Assembly (NCBI RefSeq): GCF_020567425.1
Contig: NZ_JAJCVJ010000001.1
Coordinates: forward strand, 62,001-126,000
Length of the DNA: 64,000 nucleotides
DNA from: Salinirubrum litoreum
Lineage (GTDB): Archaea > Halobacteriota > Halobacteria > Halobacteriales > Haloferacaceae
Reading direction: 5' to 3'
Shown here: positions 42,916-51,858 of the stretch, piece by piece
How the letters are laid out: each line of letters starts with the position of its first letter
Position numbering within the stretch: position 1 is the stretch's first letter
Translations under genes and position numbers: made by a program
Notes under the pieces: model-generated
Told to the model about the DNA's origin: nothing
Database searches by the model: none
What the model saw: only the letters and a program-made list of their open reading frames with translations

Positions 42916-43046
42916 GTACATAAGTATTGCTGGATTCCGCAAAACGCGACGTGAGTAACCGTCCGAAGGCGACCGACTACCCCCGTCACGTCGCCGGGTT
43001 TTCGGGGTCGTTCTTATACCTCGCTGACGGAAACTGGTATATAAAT
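42916..43046. promoter_or_regulatory. Divergent promoter region between the GH15 and GH13 genes
   Basis: A minus-strand TATA box ACTTATGTAC lies at 42916-42925 for the GH15 gene. A plus-strand TATA box GGTATATAAAT at 43036-43046 would start the GH13 transcript near 43070, leaving a leader of about 50-60 bases. TTATACC (43014-43020) mirrors the start of that box (GGTATATAA), giving an imperfect inverted repeat with a 15-base gap that could be an operator for both operons. No TrmB-like site was evident by eye. Confidence 0.45.
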
Positions 43047-43119
43047 CTTGTGCAGAAAACAACCGACCCTGTAGTCAATACTTCTGCAATGAGTAAAGCC
43101 AAAGTCGTTCCGCGCGAGG

Positions 43120-45078
43120 ATGGGTGGTATGCATCATCCCGGACCACCGCAGTTCGCGGCCGTGGGCGAGACCATCGAACTCGCCCCGCGCGATCCGGAC
43201 CCAGACGCATCGTATCACTGGCACGTCAAGAGTGCGCCGGTCGCAAGCAAGGCGAGTCTCGGCGACGAGAACGTGGAGTTCTTCACGCCCGACGCCGCCG
43301 GCACCTACGAGATCGAACTCGACGCTCCCGACGGGACGCACGTCCTGACGGTCCGCGTCTTCCGTGGCGAGATGAGTCCCATCGGCGCTGGCGGCGGCGT
43401 CTCGGGCTACTCCGGGATGTCCGGTGTCTCCGGGATGTCGGGGATGTCGGGGGCGTCGGGGATGTCCGGCGGCGTCTCCGGGTCCGGGTCGGGCGCGCTC
43501 GGGTCGCGTGAGAGTTCCGGCGAGGGCCGCCCGCGCATCTCGCTGTCCGGCAGCGTGGAGGGCGACGAGGTCGTCGTCCGGGCACACCCGACCCACTCGG
43601 GCGACTACCCCGACGAGGACCTCGACGTGGAGTTCCTGCTCGACGACCGCGACGATGTGGACCGCGCGCAGGTGACGGTCGCAGAGCGCGCCGTCCACAT
43701 CCCGCTGTCCGCCTTCGACGACCGCGTGCGCGTCCACGGAGTCGCACTGGCCGACACCTACAGCGTCGCCGACGCCGTGAGCGTCGAACGCGACGAGGCA
43801 GGCGAGGTGTCCGTCGTCCGGCTAAACGACCCGCCGGAGTGGTCGAAGTCGGTCACGCTGTACGAGATCTACGTCCGGGGCTACGCGAGCGACGACGACG
43901 AGGCCGACAACACCTTCGAGGCGCTCTCGAAGCGACTCGACTACCTCTCGGAGCACGGCGTGGACTGCATCTGGCTGACGCCGGTCCTCCAGAACGACCA
44001 CGCCCCGCACGGCTACAACATCGTCGACTTCTTCTCCATCGCCGAGGACCTCGGCACCGAGGAGGACTTCGCGGCGTTCGTCGAGGCCGCACACGACCAC
44101 GACATCAACGTCCTGTTCGACCTCGTGTTGAACCACTCGGCGCGGGACCACCCGTTCTTCCAGTCGGCCTACAAGAACCCCGACTCGGAGTACTACGACT
44201 GGTACGAGTGGCAGGAGAACGGCGAACCGGGCACCTACTTCGACTGGGAGTACATCGCCAACTTCGACTTCCGGAACCTGAAGGTGCGCCGCCACCTGCT
44301 GGACGCGGTCGACAAGTGGGCCGAGTACGTCGACGGCTTCCGGTGTGACATGGCGTGGGCCGTCTCCCGGCCGTTCTGGACCGAGATCCGGGAACGCCTG
44401 AAGGAGAAGGACTCCGAGTTCCTGTTGCTGGACGAGACGATTCCGTACATCGCGGACTTCCACGAACTCGCCTTCGACATCCACTTCGACACGACGCTGT
44501 ACTTCACGCTCCGGCAGGTCGGCCGGGGCAACGAACCGGCAGAGCGCATCCTCGACGCCATCGAACAGCGTGCGGAGGTCGGCTTCCCGGACCACGCCGC
44601 GTTCATGCTGTACATCGAGAACCACGACGAGACGCGCTACATCCAGGAGTGCGGTCGCCCCGAGGCGTTCGCGGCCGGTGCCTCGCTGTTCACCCTGCCG
44701 GGCGTCCCGATGCTGTACGGCGGGCAGGAGATCGGTCAACGCGGCCGGCGTGACCCGCTGGCGTGGGACCACGCGGACGACGAACTCGGCGAGTTCTACC
44801 AGGACCTCGAGGCCGCGCGCAACGACATCGACGCACTCGGCTTCGACGGCGACTTCGGTCGCGTCGACTACGAGGCCGACACCGACCGGGCGGTCGCGTT
44901 CGCCCGCGAGGCCGACGACGAGCAGTTCGTCGTCGTCCTCAACTTCGGTGCCGAACCCGCCGCCGTGGACTTCGATCTCTCGGTCGACACCACCGACGCG
45001 ATCACCGGCGACTCGGTGGCCGGCGACGGGACTGACGTGCGCGTCGAGACCGTGGCGGTCCTGCGAGCCGAGGCATGA
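43120..45078 (+). CDS. GH13 alpha-amylase-family enzyme with PKD-like N-terminal domain and Ser/Gly/Met linker
   Basis: 652 residues. The N-terminal beta-sandwich (about 10-85) is followed by a repetitive linker (89-130) of SGMSG units, a second beta domain (135-235), then the GH13 barrel: region I DLVLNHS, region II GFRCDMAW with nucleophile Asp410, region III LLDETI with Glu439, region IV IENHDE (501-503 NHD). All catalytic residues are present. The layout recalls cytoplasmic maltodextrin- or cyclodextrin-cleaving enzymes with N-terminal sugar-binding domains. No signal peptide. The ATG at 43129 is also possible (MHHPGPPQF). Its TGA overlaps the next start. Confidence 0.88.
   Translation: MGGMHHPGPPQFAAVGETIELAPRDPDPDASYHWHVKSAPVASKASLGDENVEFFTPDAAGTYEIELDAPDGTHVLTVRVFRGEMSPIGAGGGVSGYSGMSGVSGMSGMSGASGMSGGVSGSGSGALGSRESSGEGRPRISLSGSVEGDEVVVRAHPTHSGDYPDEDLDVEFLLDDRDDVDRAQVTVAERAVHIPLSAFDDRVRVHGVALADTYSVADAVSVERDEAGEVSVVRLNDPPEWSKSVTLYEIYVRGYASDDDEADNTFEALSKRLDYLSEHGVDCIWLTPVLQNDHAPHGYNIVDFFSIAEDLGTEEDFAAFVEAAHDHDINVLFDLVLNHSARDHPFFQSAYKNPDSEYYDWYEWQENGEPGTYFDWEYIANFDFRNLKVRRHLLDAVDKWAEYVDGFRCDMAWAVSRPFWTEIRERLKEKDSEFLLLDETIPYIADFHELAFDIHFDTTLYFTLRQVGRGNEPAERILDAIEQRAEVGFPDHAAFMLYIENHDETRYIQECGRPEAFAAGASLFTLPGVPMLYGGQEIGQRGRRDPLAWDHADDELGEFYQDLEAARNDIDALGFDGDFGRVDYEADTDRAVAFAREADDEQFVVVLNFGAEPAAVDFDLSVDTTDAITGDSVAGDGTDVRVETVAVLRAEA
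43384..43509 (+). repeat. In-frame GGGATGTC-type repeats encoding the GH13 linker
   Basis: The stretch encoding residues 89-130 of the GH13 enzyme repeats GGGATGTCSGG and GTCTCCGG units, giving about seven SG(M/V/A)SG-like steps. It is a low-complexity hinge between the N-terminal sandwich and the rest, and a site prone to length change. Confidence 0.7.
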
Positions 45079-47513
45079 GTTCGGAGTACGACAGGCCCGA
45101 ACTCCTCGCCGACGCGACCGAGGACCTCCTCGCGTGGCACCGCGAGGTGAGCGAGTCACACGACTCGGACTTCGAGGCCGCGAAAGAGCTCTCGACGCGA
45201 CTCGGCGCACACTACGTGGACGGCCGCGCGGAGGTCGGCTTCTGGACGCCGGAACTGCTCGATGCGGGCGTCGACGCAGACGACGTCTACCTCGAAGTGC
45301 TGACCGCGACCGAGTCTGTGGACCTCGCGGACGACGACCAGACCGTCGAGTTCCGGCGGGAGCGCGTCCCGCTGCGCCGCCAGGGCGAGTACCACTGGGG
45401 CGTCTACGAGGGGCTGAAAGCCGGCACCACCGACGAGTTGGGGTCGCTCTACCAGCTCGCCTACCGACACGAGGGCGAGTGGCACACCGTGCCCGATCCG
45501 CTGTCGTACTCCGTCCCCTTCGGCGTCTTCGCGCCGGCGGAGTTCTACGACATGGAGCGACTGGACGAGGAACGTGACGACCGGTGGTACTTCGAGGAGT
45601 TGGGGACCGACGCGGAACCCGTCTCCACGACCGAGGACGACGGCCTGCCGCGCGTCGACCCGGCCGTGAGTATGCTCGAAGTGCATCCCGGCACCGCGAC
45701 CGAGGACGGCTCGCTGGCCGGACTGGCGCGCCACTACGAGGGGATCGGCGAGAAACAGGAGGCCGGCGAGGAACTGACGCCGGCGGAGCGCAACTTCGTC
45801 GGCTACGACGGGATGCAGGTGATGCCCGTCGAACCGATCACGGAGAACCCCGACCACCACGACTTCTGGTCGGTGGTGGACGCCGGAGAGGTCGATGCGG
45901 ACACTGGAGACGGCGAGACGGCGACGGACGCCGAGACCGTCGCGGTCGAGGTCGGCCGCCCGGACATGATCAACTGGGGCTACGACATCGTCGTCTGTGG
46001 CTTCTCCGCGCCGAACCCCGCGATTCTGGAGACGGGTCGGCCGGACGAACTGGTGGAGTTCATCGCGGCGTGTCACAACCTCCCGCGGCCGATCAAGGTC
46101 GTCTTCGACATCGCGCTGGGCCACGCCGACAACGGCGCGCTCGAACTGCTGAACGACTACTACTTCACCGGCCCGGGGATGTACGGGCAGGACCTCGACT
46201 ATCAGCACCCGACGGTGCGGGCCATCCTGCTGGAGATGCAGCGCCGGAAGATGGACTTCGGCGCGGACGGCATCCGTGTCGACGGCGCGCAGGACTTCAC
46301 GTACTGGGACCCAGAGAAGGAGAAGAACATCCACGACGACGACTACCTCGCGGAGATGGACGCCGTCACGCAGGAGGTCGGCGGCACCGAGTACCGCCCG
46401 TGGATGATCTACGAGGACGGCCGACCGTGGCCCCGCGAGGACTGGGAACTCGCCTCCACCTACCGGGCACTGATCGAACAGCACCCGCACTCCTTCCAGT
46501 GGTCGCCGATCACCTTCGCGCACAACACGCCCGCCCTGCTGACGTTCTGGGCGTCGAAGTGGTGGCGCGTCTTCGAGGTGGCCGACTTCGGCGGCCAGTG
46601 GCTCACGGGCGTCGCCAACCACGACACGATCCGGCGGGGGACGCAGATCGACGCGACGGTCGAGTTCAACCAGTCGCCGGTCAACCCGTACCTCGGCGAC
46701 GACCTGCCGGAGACGCTGGACGCGGCGTACAACAACGCGGCGTCGTCGATGCTGTTCCACTGCTTCATGCCGGGCGTGCCGATGGACTTCACCCACGCCA
46801 ACATGCGCGCCCCGTGGGGCTTCGTCCGCGACACCGATCCGGAGTGGAACGTCAAGGTCGTCTCCGACGAGTCGAACTTCATCGACTGGCAGTTGCGGCC
46901 GGAGTGGTTCGCCGAAGACGAGCACTTCGAGCGCCTGAAGGCGATGGGCTTCACCGACCGCGACGACCTCCGGACGTTTATCCGGGCGCTCTCGGCGGCG
47001 GTGGAGGCCACGAACTACGACCTCGAGACGATGGCGGCGATGCTGTCCGCACTGGAGTCGCCGCTGGGTGACGATCTGACGGCGGACGATCTGGAGGCGT
47101 TCGGCTACGCCTGGATGCGGGACGTGGCGGACTTCGCCAACCTCTCGCACTACCACGAGATGCAGGACGACACCCGGACCGCCTTCGACCTGCAGGTGCG
47201 GGAGTTCCGCTTCGACCGGCCGTGGCTTCGCGCCGATCTGGGCGAGGACGACTACTTCACCTACCGGCATCCCTCGAACGGGACGATCATCTATCTCGGC
47301 GTGCGGTCGTCGCCGGACGGTGACGAGGAACTGCTGTTCGCGGCGAACATGGAGGGTGTGCCCGTCGAGGTGTCCCCCGAGGTGTTGGCCGAGGAGATCC
47401 CCGACCTGGAGACAGCGGGGTGGGAACCGGAACTGGTGGCACCCGCGGCCGAGAAGATCGGTGACGGCGCGTTCGAGATTGCGAACGCCGAGGCCGTGGT
47501 CTGGAGTCGGTAG
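45075..47513 (+). CDS. GH13-like glycosidase, glucosylglycerol hydrolase-like
   Basis: 812 residues, ATG overlapping the preceding GH13 stop (ATGA). It is a divergent barrel: region I-like VVFDIALGHADNGA, region II GADGIRVDGAQDF with nucleophile Asp403, acid-base candidate Glu447 in MIYEDGRPWP, region IV VANHDTIRRG. A beta N-terminal part (about 40-190) precedes the barrel, and a C-terminal strand-rich tail follows. I recall the glucosylglycerol hydrolase family as the best match, cleaving the osmolyte glucosylglycerol, but substrate is inferred. Coupling with the GH13 gene indicates the two act in the same pathway. Confidence 0.78.
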   Translation: MSSEYDRPELLADATEDLLAWHREVSESHDSDFEAAKELSTRLGAHYVDGRAEVGFWTPELLDAGVDADDVYLEVLTATESVDLADDDQTVEFRRERVPLRRQGEYHWGVYEGLKAGTTDELGSLYQLAYRHEGEWHTVPDPLSYSVPFGVFAPAEFYDMERLDEERDDRWYFEELGTDAEPVSTTEDDGLPRVDPAVSMLEVHPGTATEDGSLAGLARHYEGIGEKQEAGEELTPAERNFVGYDGMQVMPVEPITENPDHHDFWSVVDAGEVDADTGDGETATDAETVAVEVGRPDMINWGYDIVVCGFSAPNPAILETGRPDELVEFIAACHNLPRPIKVVFDIALGHADNGALELLNDYYFTGPGMYGQDLDYQHPTVRAILLEMQRRKMDFGADGIRVDGAQDFTYWDPEKEKNIHDDDYLAEMDAVTQEVGGTEYRPWMIYEDGRPWPREDWELASTYRALIEQHPHSFQWSPITFAHNTPALLTFWASKWWRVFEVADFGGQWLTGVANHDTIRRGTQIDATVEFNQSPVNPYLGDDLPETLDAAYNNAASSMLFHCFMPGVPMDFTHANMRAPWGFVRDTDPEWNVKVVSDESNFIDWQLRPEWFAEDEHFERLKAMGFTDRDDLRTFIRALSAAVEATNYDLETMAAMLSALESPLGDDLTADDLEAFGYAWMRDVADFANLSHYHEMQDDTRTAFDLQVREFRFDRPWLRADLGEDDYFTYRHPSNGTIIYLGVRSSPDGDEELLFAANMEGVPVEVSPEVLAEEIPDLETAGWEPELVAPAAEKIGDGAFEIANAEAVVWSR

Positions 47514-47637
47514 CGGAGCGAGCCCAGTTCGGTCTCTCGACCCGCGATTCTCGTCGGCTCACGGTCCGTCGGCCCACCGGGACGCAGCGCCGGTCCCGCA
47601 CGAACCGTTATGCCGGCCAGCGTCCGAGTAGCGGCGT

Positions 47638-47991
47638 ATGGACGCAGTACCACGACTCCTGTTTCTCGCGGTCGTCGCGTGTCTCCTCGTCCACGAACTC
47701 GACGCGATTCGCCGGCGAGAGTGGCGGTTCTTCGTCGCGTCGCTGCCCGTGCGTGACGAGACCGCGTATCGGGTCTTCACCGCGCTCCACGCGCCACTGC
47801 TCGTCGTGGTTCTCTGGTCCGTCGACGCACCGATAGCTCAGATCGGGATCGACTCGTTCGCCGTCGTTCACGGCCTGGCGCACCTCGCACTCAGAGACCA
47901 CCCACTGTTGGACTTCGGTAGCTGGTTCTCTCGGAGTTGGATCGGCGGCGCCGCACTCCTCGGTGCCCTGCACCTGACGCTCGTGGTGTGA
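47638..47991 (+). CDS. Small membrane protein (DUF6713-like)
   Basis: 117 residues with three or four hydrophobic helices. LVHELDAIRRREWRFF near the N terminus and VVHGLAHLALRDHPLLDFG later carry the His/Glu/Asp pattern of the DUF6713/HXXEE-type small membrane proteins. The His residues could bind metal. Function unknown. It follows the glycosidase operon after 124 bases and is probably not part of it. Confidence 0.75.
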   Translation: MDAVPRLLFLAVVACLLVHELDAIRRREWRFFVASLPVRDETAYRVFTALHAPLLVVVLWSVDAPIAQIGIDSFAVVHGLAHLALRDHPLLDFGSWFSRSWIGGAALLGALHLTLVV

Positions 47992-48098
47992 CGTGGTGTA
48001 CTGCGCGTCCGACAGACGTGGGAACGTGCCCCTCCGGTCGCTCGCAACACTCGATCCGTTCGTCTCACGACAACCCGACCGACCTCGGTACCCCCCGG

Positions 48099-48227
48099 CT
48101 ACTCCTCGGCCAGTTCCTCGCCGACCGTCTCGAAGATGTCGTCGTCGGACTCGCCCAGCAGGTCGTCTACGGCCTCGGTCTCGTCGTCCGTGGTTCCACC
48201 GTCTTCCGCCTCGACTGTCTCTGACAT
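48099..48227 (-). CDS. Small acidic 42-residue protein
   Basis: An ATG at 48227 opens a 42-codon frame ending in TAG at 48099-48101. The product is about 45% Asp and Glu (for example DDLLGESDDDIFETVGEELA) and has haloarchaeal codon bias, so it is probably expressed. No domain is recognised. A TATA-like ATGCAAATACTC (plus 48291-48302) lies some 65-75 bases upstream. Such short acidic proteins are common in haloarchaea, and some are zinc or protein-binding regulators; this one has no Cys or His. Divergent from the aminotransferase gene. Confidence 0.5.
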   Translation of the reverse strand: MSETVEAEDGGTTDDETEAVDDLLGESDDDIFETVGEELAEE

Positions 48228-48511
48228 CGTATATTGTAGTTGAACTGTTCTGCGGATTGTACGTTGCGGTTCGGTACAGTTTCAGTCTGACGAGTATTTG
48301 CATCCTCAGTCGTTGATACATCGTCCAGGGAACCCGGTTCGACAGTCACCGTCGGGGCTGCACCGACGGAGTGACGGCCCCGGCCGGCAGTGGAGACACT
48401 CGTGTGGGTCGGTCGTACCGGTGGGTGTCGGGTCCGGGCGTCCGTTCCGAGGTGTCGCACTCTCCTCCCGACAGGGAAACGATTATCGGCGTTCCATCCG
48501 CCACGTCTGGT

Positions 48512-49633
48512 ATGACCGACTTCTCCCAGCGAGTCGAGAGCGTCTCTATCAGTGGCATCCGCGAGGTGTTCGAGGCGGCCGGCGCGGACGCCATCAACCT
48601 CGGACTCGGGCAACCCGACTTCCCGACACCCGAGCACGCTCGACAGGCCGCGGTCGACGCCATCCGGTCCGGGAAGGCCGACGCCTACACGGGCAACAAG
48701 GGCACGGAGGGACTCCGGCAGGCCATCGCCGCGAAACACGAACGCGATCAGGGCGTCGCGGTCGACCCCGGCGACGTGATCGCCACCGCCGGCGGGTCGG
48801 AGGCGCTCCACCTCGTCATGGAGGCCCACGTCGACCCCGGCGAGGAAGTGATCTTCCCCGACCCCGGCTTCGTCTCCTACGACGCCCTGACCCGCATCGC
48901 CGGCGGCGAACCGAAGCCGGTGCCCCTGCGCGACGATCTGACGCTCGACCCCGCAGTCGTCGAGGAGGCGATCACCGACGACACTGCCGCGTTCGTGGTC
49001 AACAGCCCCGGCAACCCGACCGGCGCGGTCTCCGACGAGGAGGACGTACGCGCCTTCGCCCGCATCGCCGACGAGCACGACGTGCTGTGTGTCTCCGACG
49101 AGGTGTACGAGCACTTCGTCTTCGACGGCGACCACCACTCCCCGATGCAGTATGCCGAGTCCGACAACGTCGTCGTCGTCAACGCCTGCTCGAAGACCTA
49201 CTCCATGACTGGGTGGCGTCTCGGTTGGGTGACAGCCTCGAACCCCCGGATCGAACGTATGCTCCGGGTCCACCAGTACGTGCAGGCGTGCGCCAGCGCT
49301 CCGGCGCAGTTCGCCGCCGAGGCCGCCCTCTCCGGCCCCCAGGACGTGGTCGGCGAGATGACCGACGCCTTCGAGCGCCGGCGCGACCTGATCGTCGAGG
49401 GCCTGACCGACATCGGGCTCGACCTGCCGACGCCCGAGGGTGCCTTCTACGCGATGCCGAGGGTCCCGGAGGGCTTCGTCGACGAGTGTATCGAACGCGG
49501 CGTCGTGATCGTCCCCGGTGAGGCCTTCGGCGACCACGGCGCGGGGTACGCCCGCCTGTCGTACGCGACCGACGAGGATACGCTGCGCGAGGCGCTGGAC
49601 ATCATGGCCGACGCCTACGACGCGGTGGTCTGA
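48512..49633 (+). CDS. PLP-dependent aminotransferase, class I/II
   Basis: 373 residues, fold type I. It shows NLGLGQPDFPTPEHARQAA, VVNSPGNPTGAVSDEEDVRA, LCVSDEVYEHFVFDG and the PLP lysine in VNACSKTYSMTGWRLGW, with a C-terminal GVVIVPGEAFGDHG and substrate-binding Arg in YARLSYATD. Such enzymes transfer amino groups among aspartate, alanine, aromatic or branched amino acids; which one is not decidable. ATG at 48512, about 30 bases after GATTATCGG. A RidA gene begins at the very next base after its stop. Confidence 0.92.
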   Translation: MTDFSQRVESVSISGIREVFEAAGADAINLGLGQPDFPTPEHARQAAVDAIRSGKADAYTGNKGTEGLRQAIAAKHERDQGVAVDPGDVIATAGGSEALHLVMEAHVDPGEEVIFPDPGFVSYDALTRIAGGEPKPVPLRDDLTLDPAVVEEAITDDTAAFVVNSPGNPTGAVSDEEDVRAFARIADEHDVLCVSDEVYEHFVFDGDHHSPMQYAESDNVVVVNACSKTYSMTGWRLGWVTASNPRIERMLRVHQYVQACASAPAQFAAEAALSGPQDVVGEMTDAFERRRDLIVEGLTDIGLDLPTPEGAFYAMPRVPEGFVDECIERGVVIVPGEAFGDHGAGYARLSYATDEDTLREALDIMADAYDAVV

Positions 49634-50251
49634 GTGCGGAAGACGGTACTCGCGCCGGGCTTCGCGGACTCCCGCGCCGAGGGCGTGCCGCACGTCGTCA
49701 TCGCCGACGGCGTGGTCACCCACCACGCGGACCACGACCGGGTGCTCCTCTCGGGTGCCGGCGCGCCGGGCGAGACGGTCGCCGAACAGGTGACGGAGCT
49801 GTTTCTCATGCTCGATGCCCTGCTCTCGGACATCGACGGCTCCATCGACGACGTGGTGACGACGCGGTACCACGTCCTCGCGGAGCAACTCGACCGGGAG
49901 ACGCAGGCCGACGTGGACGCGGTACGGGCCGAGTTCTTCGAGTACCCACACTACCCGGCCAGCACGATGGTCGGCGTCGCGGACCTGCTGGGCGACGAGA
50001 TGCTGGTCGAAGTGGAGATCGAAGCCGTGATCCCCCGCGAGACGCGGGCGGACGCAGACGACGCGGCAGACGCGGAGAGCGACGAGGAGACGGCGGACGC
50101 GACCGAGATCCGCGACCGCCGGGAGCCACTGACGACCGTCCTGACCCGCGAGGGCGAGTCGCTGACGGTCGAAGACGCCAGGGCACGCGAGGGGCTGGAC
50201 GACCGGATCGAGATCGAGTTCGAGACCGTCGAGGAGTCGGACGACCAGTAG
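49634..50251 (+). CDS. RidA (YjgF) family protein with acidic C-terminal extension
   Basis: 205 residues, GTG start immediately after the aminotransferase TGA. The N-terminal 135 residues are a RidA fold (TVLAPGFADSRAEG, GVVTHHADHDRVLLSG, TELFLMLDALLSDI, VADLLGDEMLVEVEIEAVIP). RidA proteins hydrolyse reactive enamines or imines made by PLP enzymes, so pairing with an aminotransferase fits. The extra 70 residues, mostly Asp/Glu, are unusual for RidA. Confidence 0.85.
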   Translation: MRKTVLAPGFADSRAEGVPHVVIADGVVTHHADHDRVLLSGAGAPGETVAEQVTELFLMLDALLSDIDGSIDDVVTTRYHVLAEQLDRETQADVDAVRAEFFEYPHYPASTMVGVADLLGDEMLVEVEIEAVIPRETRADADDAADAESDEETADATEIRDRREPLTTVLTREGESLTVEDARAREGLDDRIEIEFETVEESDDQ

Positions 50252-50378
50252 CCGGCCGACCCGGGCGACCGGTCGATGGGCCAGGATCTCGCCGCCGGCC
50301 GATCGCGACACCGGCCGACCACGACATCGGGTGACACACCGGCCGAACCGCTTTGAGGGAGGGCGACGACCCGTCCGC

Positions 50379-50978
50379 ATGAGCCTCTTTCCGGCCGAGA
50401 TGCACAGCGACCGCCTGCGCTACGAGCGACTGCATCCCGACGACAACGACCCACTGGACCTGTACGCCCACGTGAACACCGACGCTCCTGCGATCGACGA
50501 GATCACCGAGTACGTGACGTGGGACGCCTACGAGACGCCGAAACAGGCACGGGACTGGATCGCCACCTGCGGCGAGCAGTTCGACGCCGGCGAGGCCGCG
50601 ACCTACGTCGTCCGGCCGCGTTCCGGCGAGCGTGCGGGAGAGTTCGCCGGCCTGACCGGCATCCACCCGGACTGGGACCGCCGACTGGCGACGATCGGTG
50701 TCTGGTTCCGCAAGCCGTTCTGGGGGCGGGGCTACTCGGGGGAACGCGCCGGCCGACTGCTGGCACTCGCGTTCGACCGACTGGACCTCAACGTCGTCGC
50801 GGTGACCCACGATCCGGACAACGAGCGGTCGGCACGCGCGATCTCGAAGTACGTCGACCGGTTCGGGGGCCGGCGCGAGGGGCACGTTCGGAACGCGGAG
50901 GTGATCGGCGGCGAACCGCGTGACGCGATCCGGTACAGCATCTCGGCCGACGAGTGGGCCGACAACCGGGAAGCGTGA
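50379..50978 (+). CDS. GNAT-family N-acetyltransferase
   Basis: 199 residues. It has the RimJ/RimL-like pattern: MHSDRLRYERLHP, then TGIHPDWDRRLATIGVWF, the acetyl-CoA loop RKPFWGRGYSGERAGRLL and VVAVTHDPDNERSARAISKY. Substrate unknown; possibly N-terminal protein or amino-sugar acetylation. ATG at 50379 follows CTTTGAG at the correct spacing; the preceding 127 bases hold CCGGCCGA repeats but no coding sequence. Confidence 0.87.
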   Translation: MSLFPAEMHSDRLRYERLHPDDNDPLDLYAHVNTDAPAIDEITEYVTWDAYETPKQARDWIATCGEQFDAGEAATYVVRPRSGERAGEFAGLTGIHPDWDRRLATIGVWFRKPFWGRGYSGERAGRLLALAFDRLDLNVVAVTHDPDNERSARAISKYVDRFGGRREGHVRNAEVIGGEPRDAIRYSISADEWADNREA

Positions 50979-51174
50979 CTCGACCGACGCGTGTCGACCG
51001 GCGCGCGACGAAGGCGTGCCGGGGTGCGGCGCGGTTCTCGGTGCGACGAGCGTCCGCCGCGCCGTTGCTGTCGAGGCCCAGTCTCGCTCGTCGTAAGTCG
51101 CCGATCCCTCTGACTCCGTCCCGAACCAAGTCACGTATCGAGCCAGTTTTCCCGCCACCGCCCGACCCACCGAT

Positions 51175-51855
51175 ATGACCGACCTGCCGCCACTCGCCTT
51201 AGACATCGACGGGACACTCACCACGAGCGAGGGGACCATCGACCCGCGCGTCTTCGAGGCGCTCCCGGCGTGGGAGGCTCCCGTCGTCGTCGCCACCGGG
51301 AAGGCGTTCCCGTACCCCGTCGCCCTCACGCACTTCGTCGGCATCGAGCAACTCGTCATCGCCGAGAACGGCGGGGTCGTTCTCGCGGACGAACAGGTCC
51401 ACTACGAGGGTGACCGCGACCGCGCGCAGGCCGTGATCGAGGAGTTCGAGGCCCGTGGCGGCGACACCGGGTGGGGTGCCGCAGACACCACGAACTGGTG
51501 GCGCGAGACGGAACTGGCAGTCCGCCTGACCGCCGACGAGGGCCTCCTCCGAGAGGTCGCCGCCGAGTACGACATGGAGGTCGTCGACACCGGCTACGCC
51601 TACCACGTCAAGACGCCGGGCGTCGAGAAGGGTGACGGCCTGAAACTCGTCGCGTCGGTGCTCGACCGCGACCCCGCGGAGTTCGTCGCGGTCGGCGACA
51701 GCGTCAACGACGCCTCGACCTTCCGCGTGGCCGGGCGCTCCTTCGCGGTCGCCAACGCCGACGAGACCGCCCGCGAGACCGCCGACACGGTGCTGGACGA
51801 GGGGTTCATGGACGGGACGCTCACCGCACTGGAGCGCGTCAGAACCGACTTTTGA
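51175..51855 (+). CDS. Archaeal phosphoglycolate phosphatase-type HAD hydrolase
   Basis: 226 residues. HAD motif I is LALDIDGTLTTSEGTI (catalytic Asp pair), motif II VVVATGKAFPYPVA, motif III KGDGLKLVAS, and motif IV FVAVGDSVNDASTF. The C2-type cap (about 80-160) fits the archaeal phosphoglycolate phosphatase (SPP-like) group, which removes phosphate from 2-phosphoglycolate; related sugar phosphatases cannot be excluded. A TATA-like CAGTTTTC lies about 25-30 bases before the ATG at 51175. Confidence 0.87.
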   Translation: MTDLPPLALDIDGTLTTSEGTIDPRVFEALPAWEAPVVVATGKAFPYPVALTHFVGIEQLVIAENGGVVLADEQVHYEGDRDRAQAVIEEFEARGGDTGWGAADTTNWWRETELAVRLTADEGLLREVAAEYDMEVVDTGYAYHVKTPGVEKGDGLKLVASVLDRDPAEFVAVGDSVNDASTFRVAGRSFAVANADETARETADTVLDEGFMDGTLTALERVRTDF

Positions 51856-51858
51856 GCC

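Noticed and set aside
42927-43511. A 194-codon frame overlapping the GH13 start
   Set aside because: It shares the leader but soon becomes Arg-rich out of frame with a clear GH13 gene.
50251-50345. CCGGCCGA repeated about four times between RidA and GNAT genes
   Set aside because: Irregular spacing of about 15-46 bases and high local G+C; no CRISPR-like regularity or spacers.
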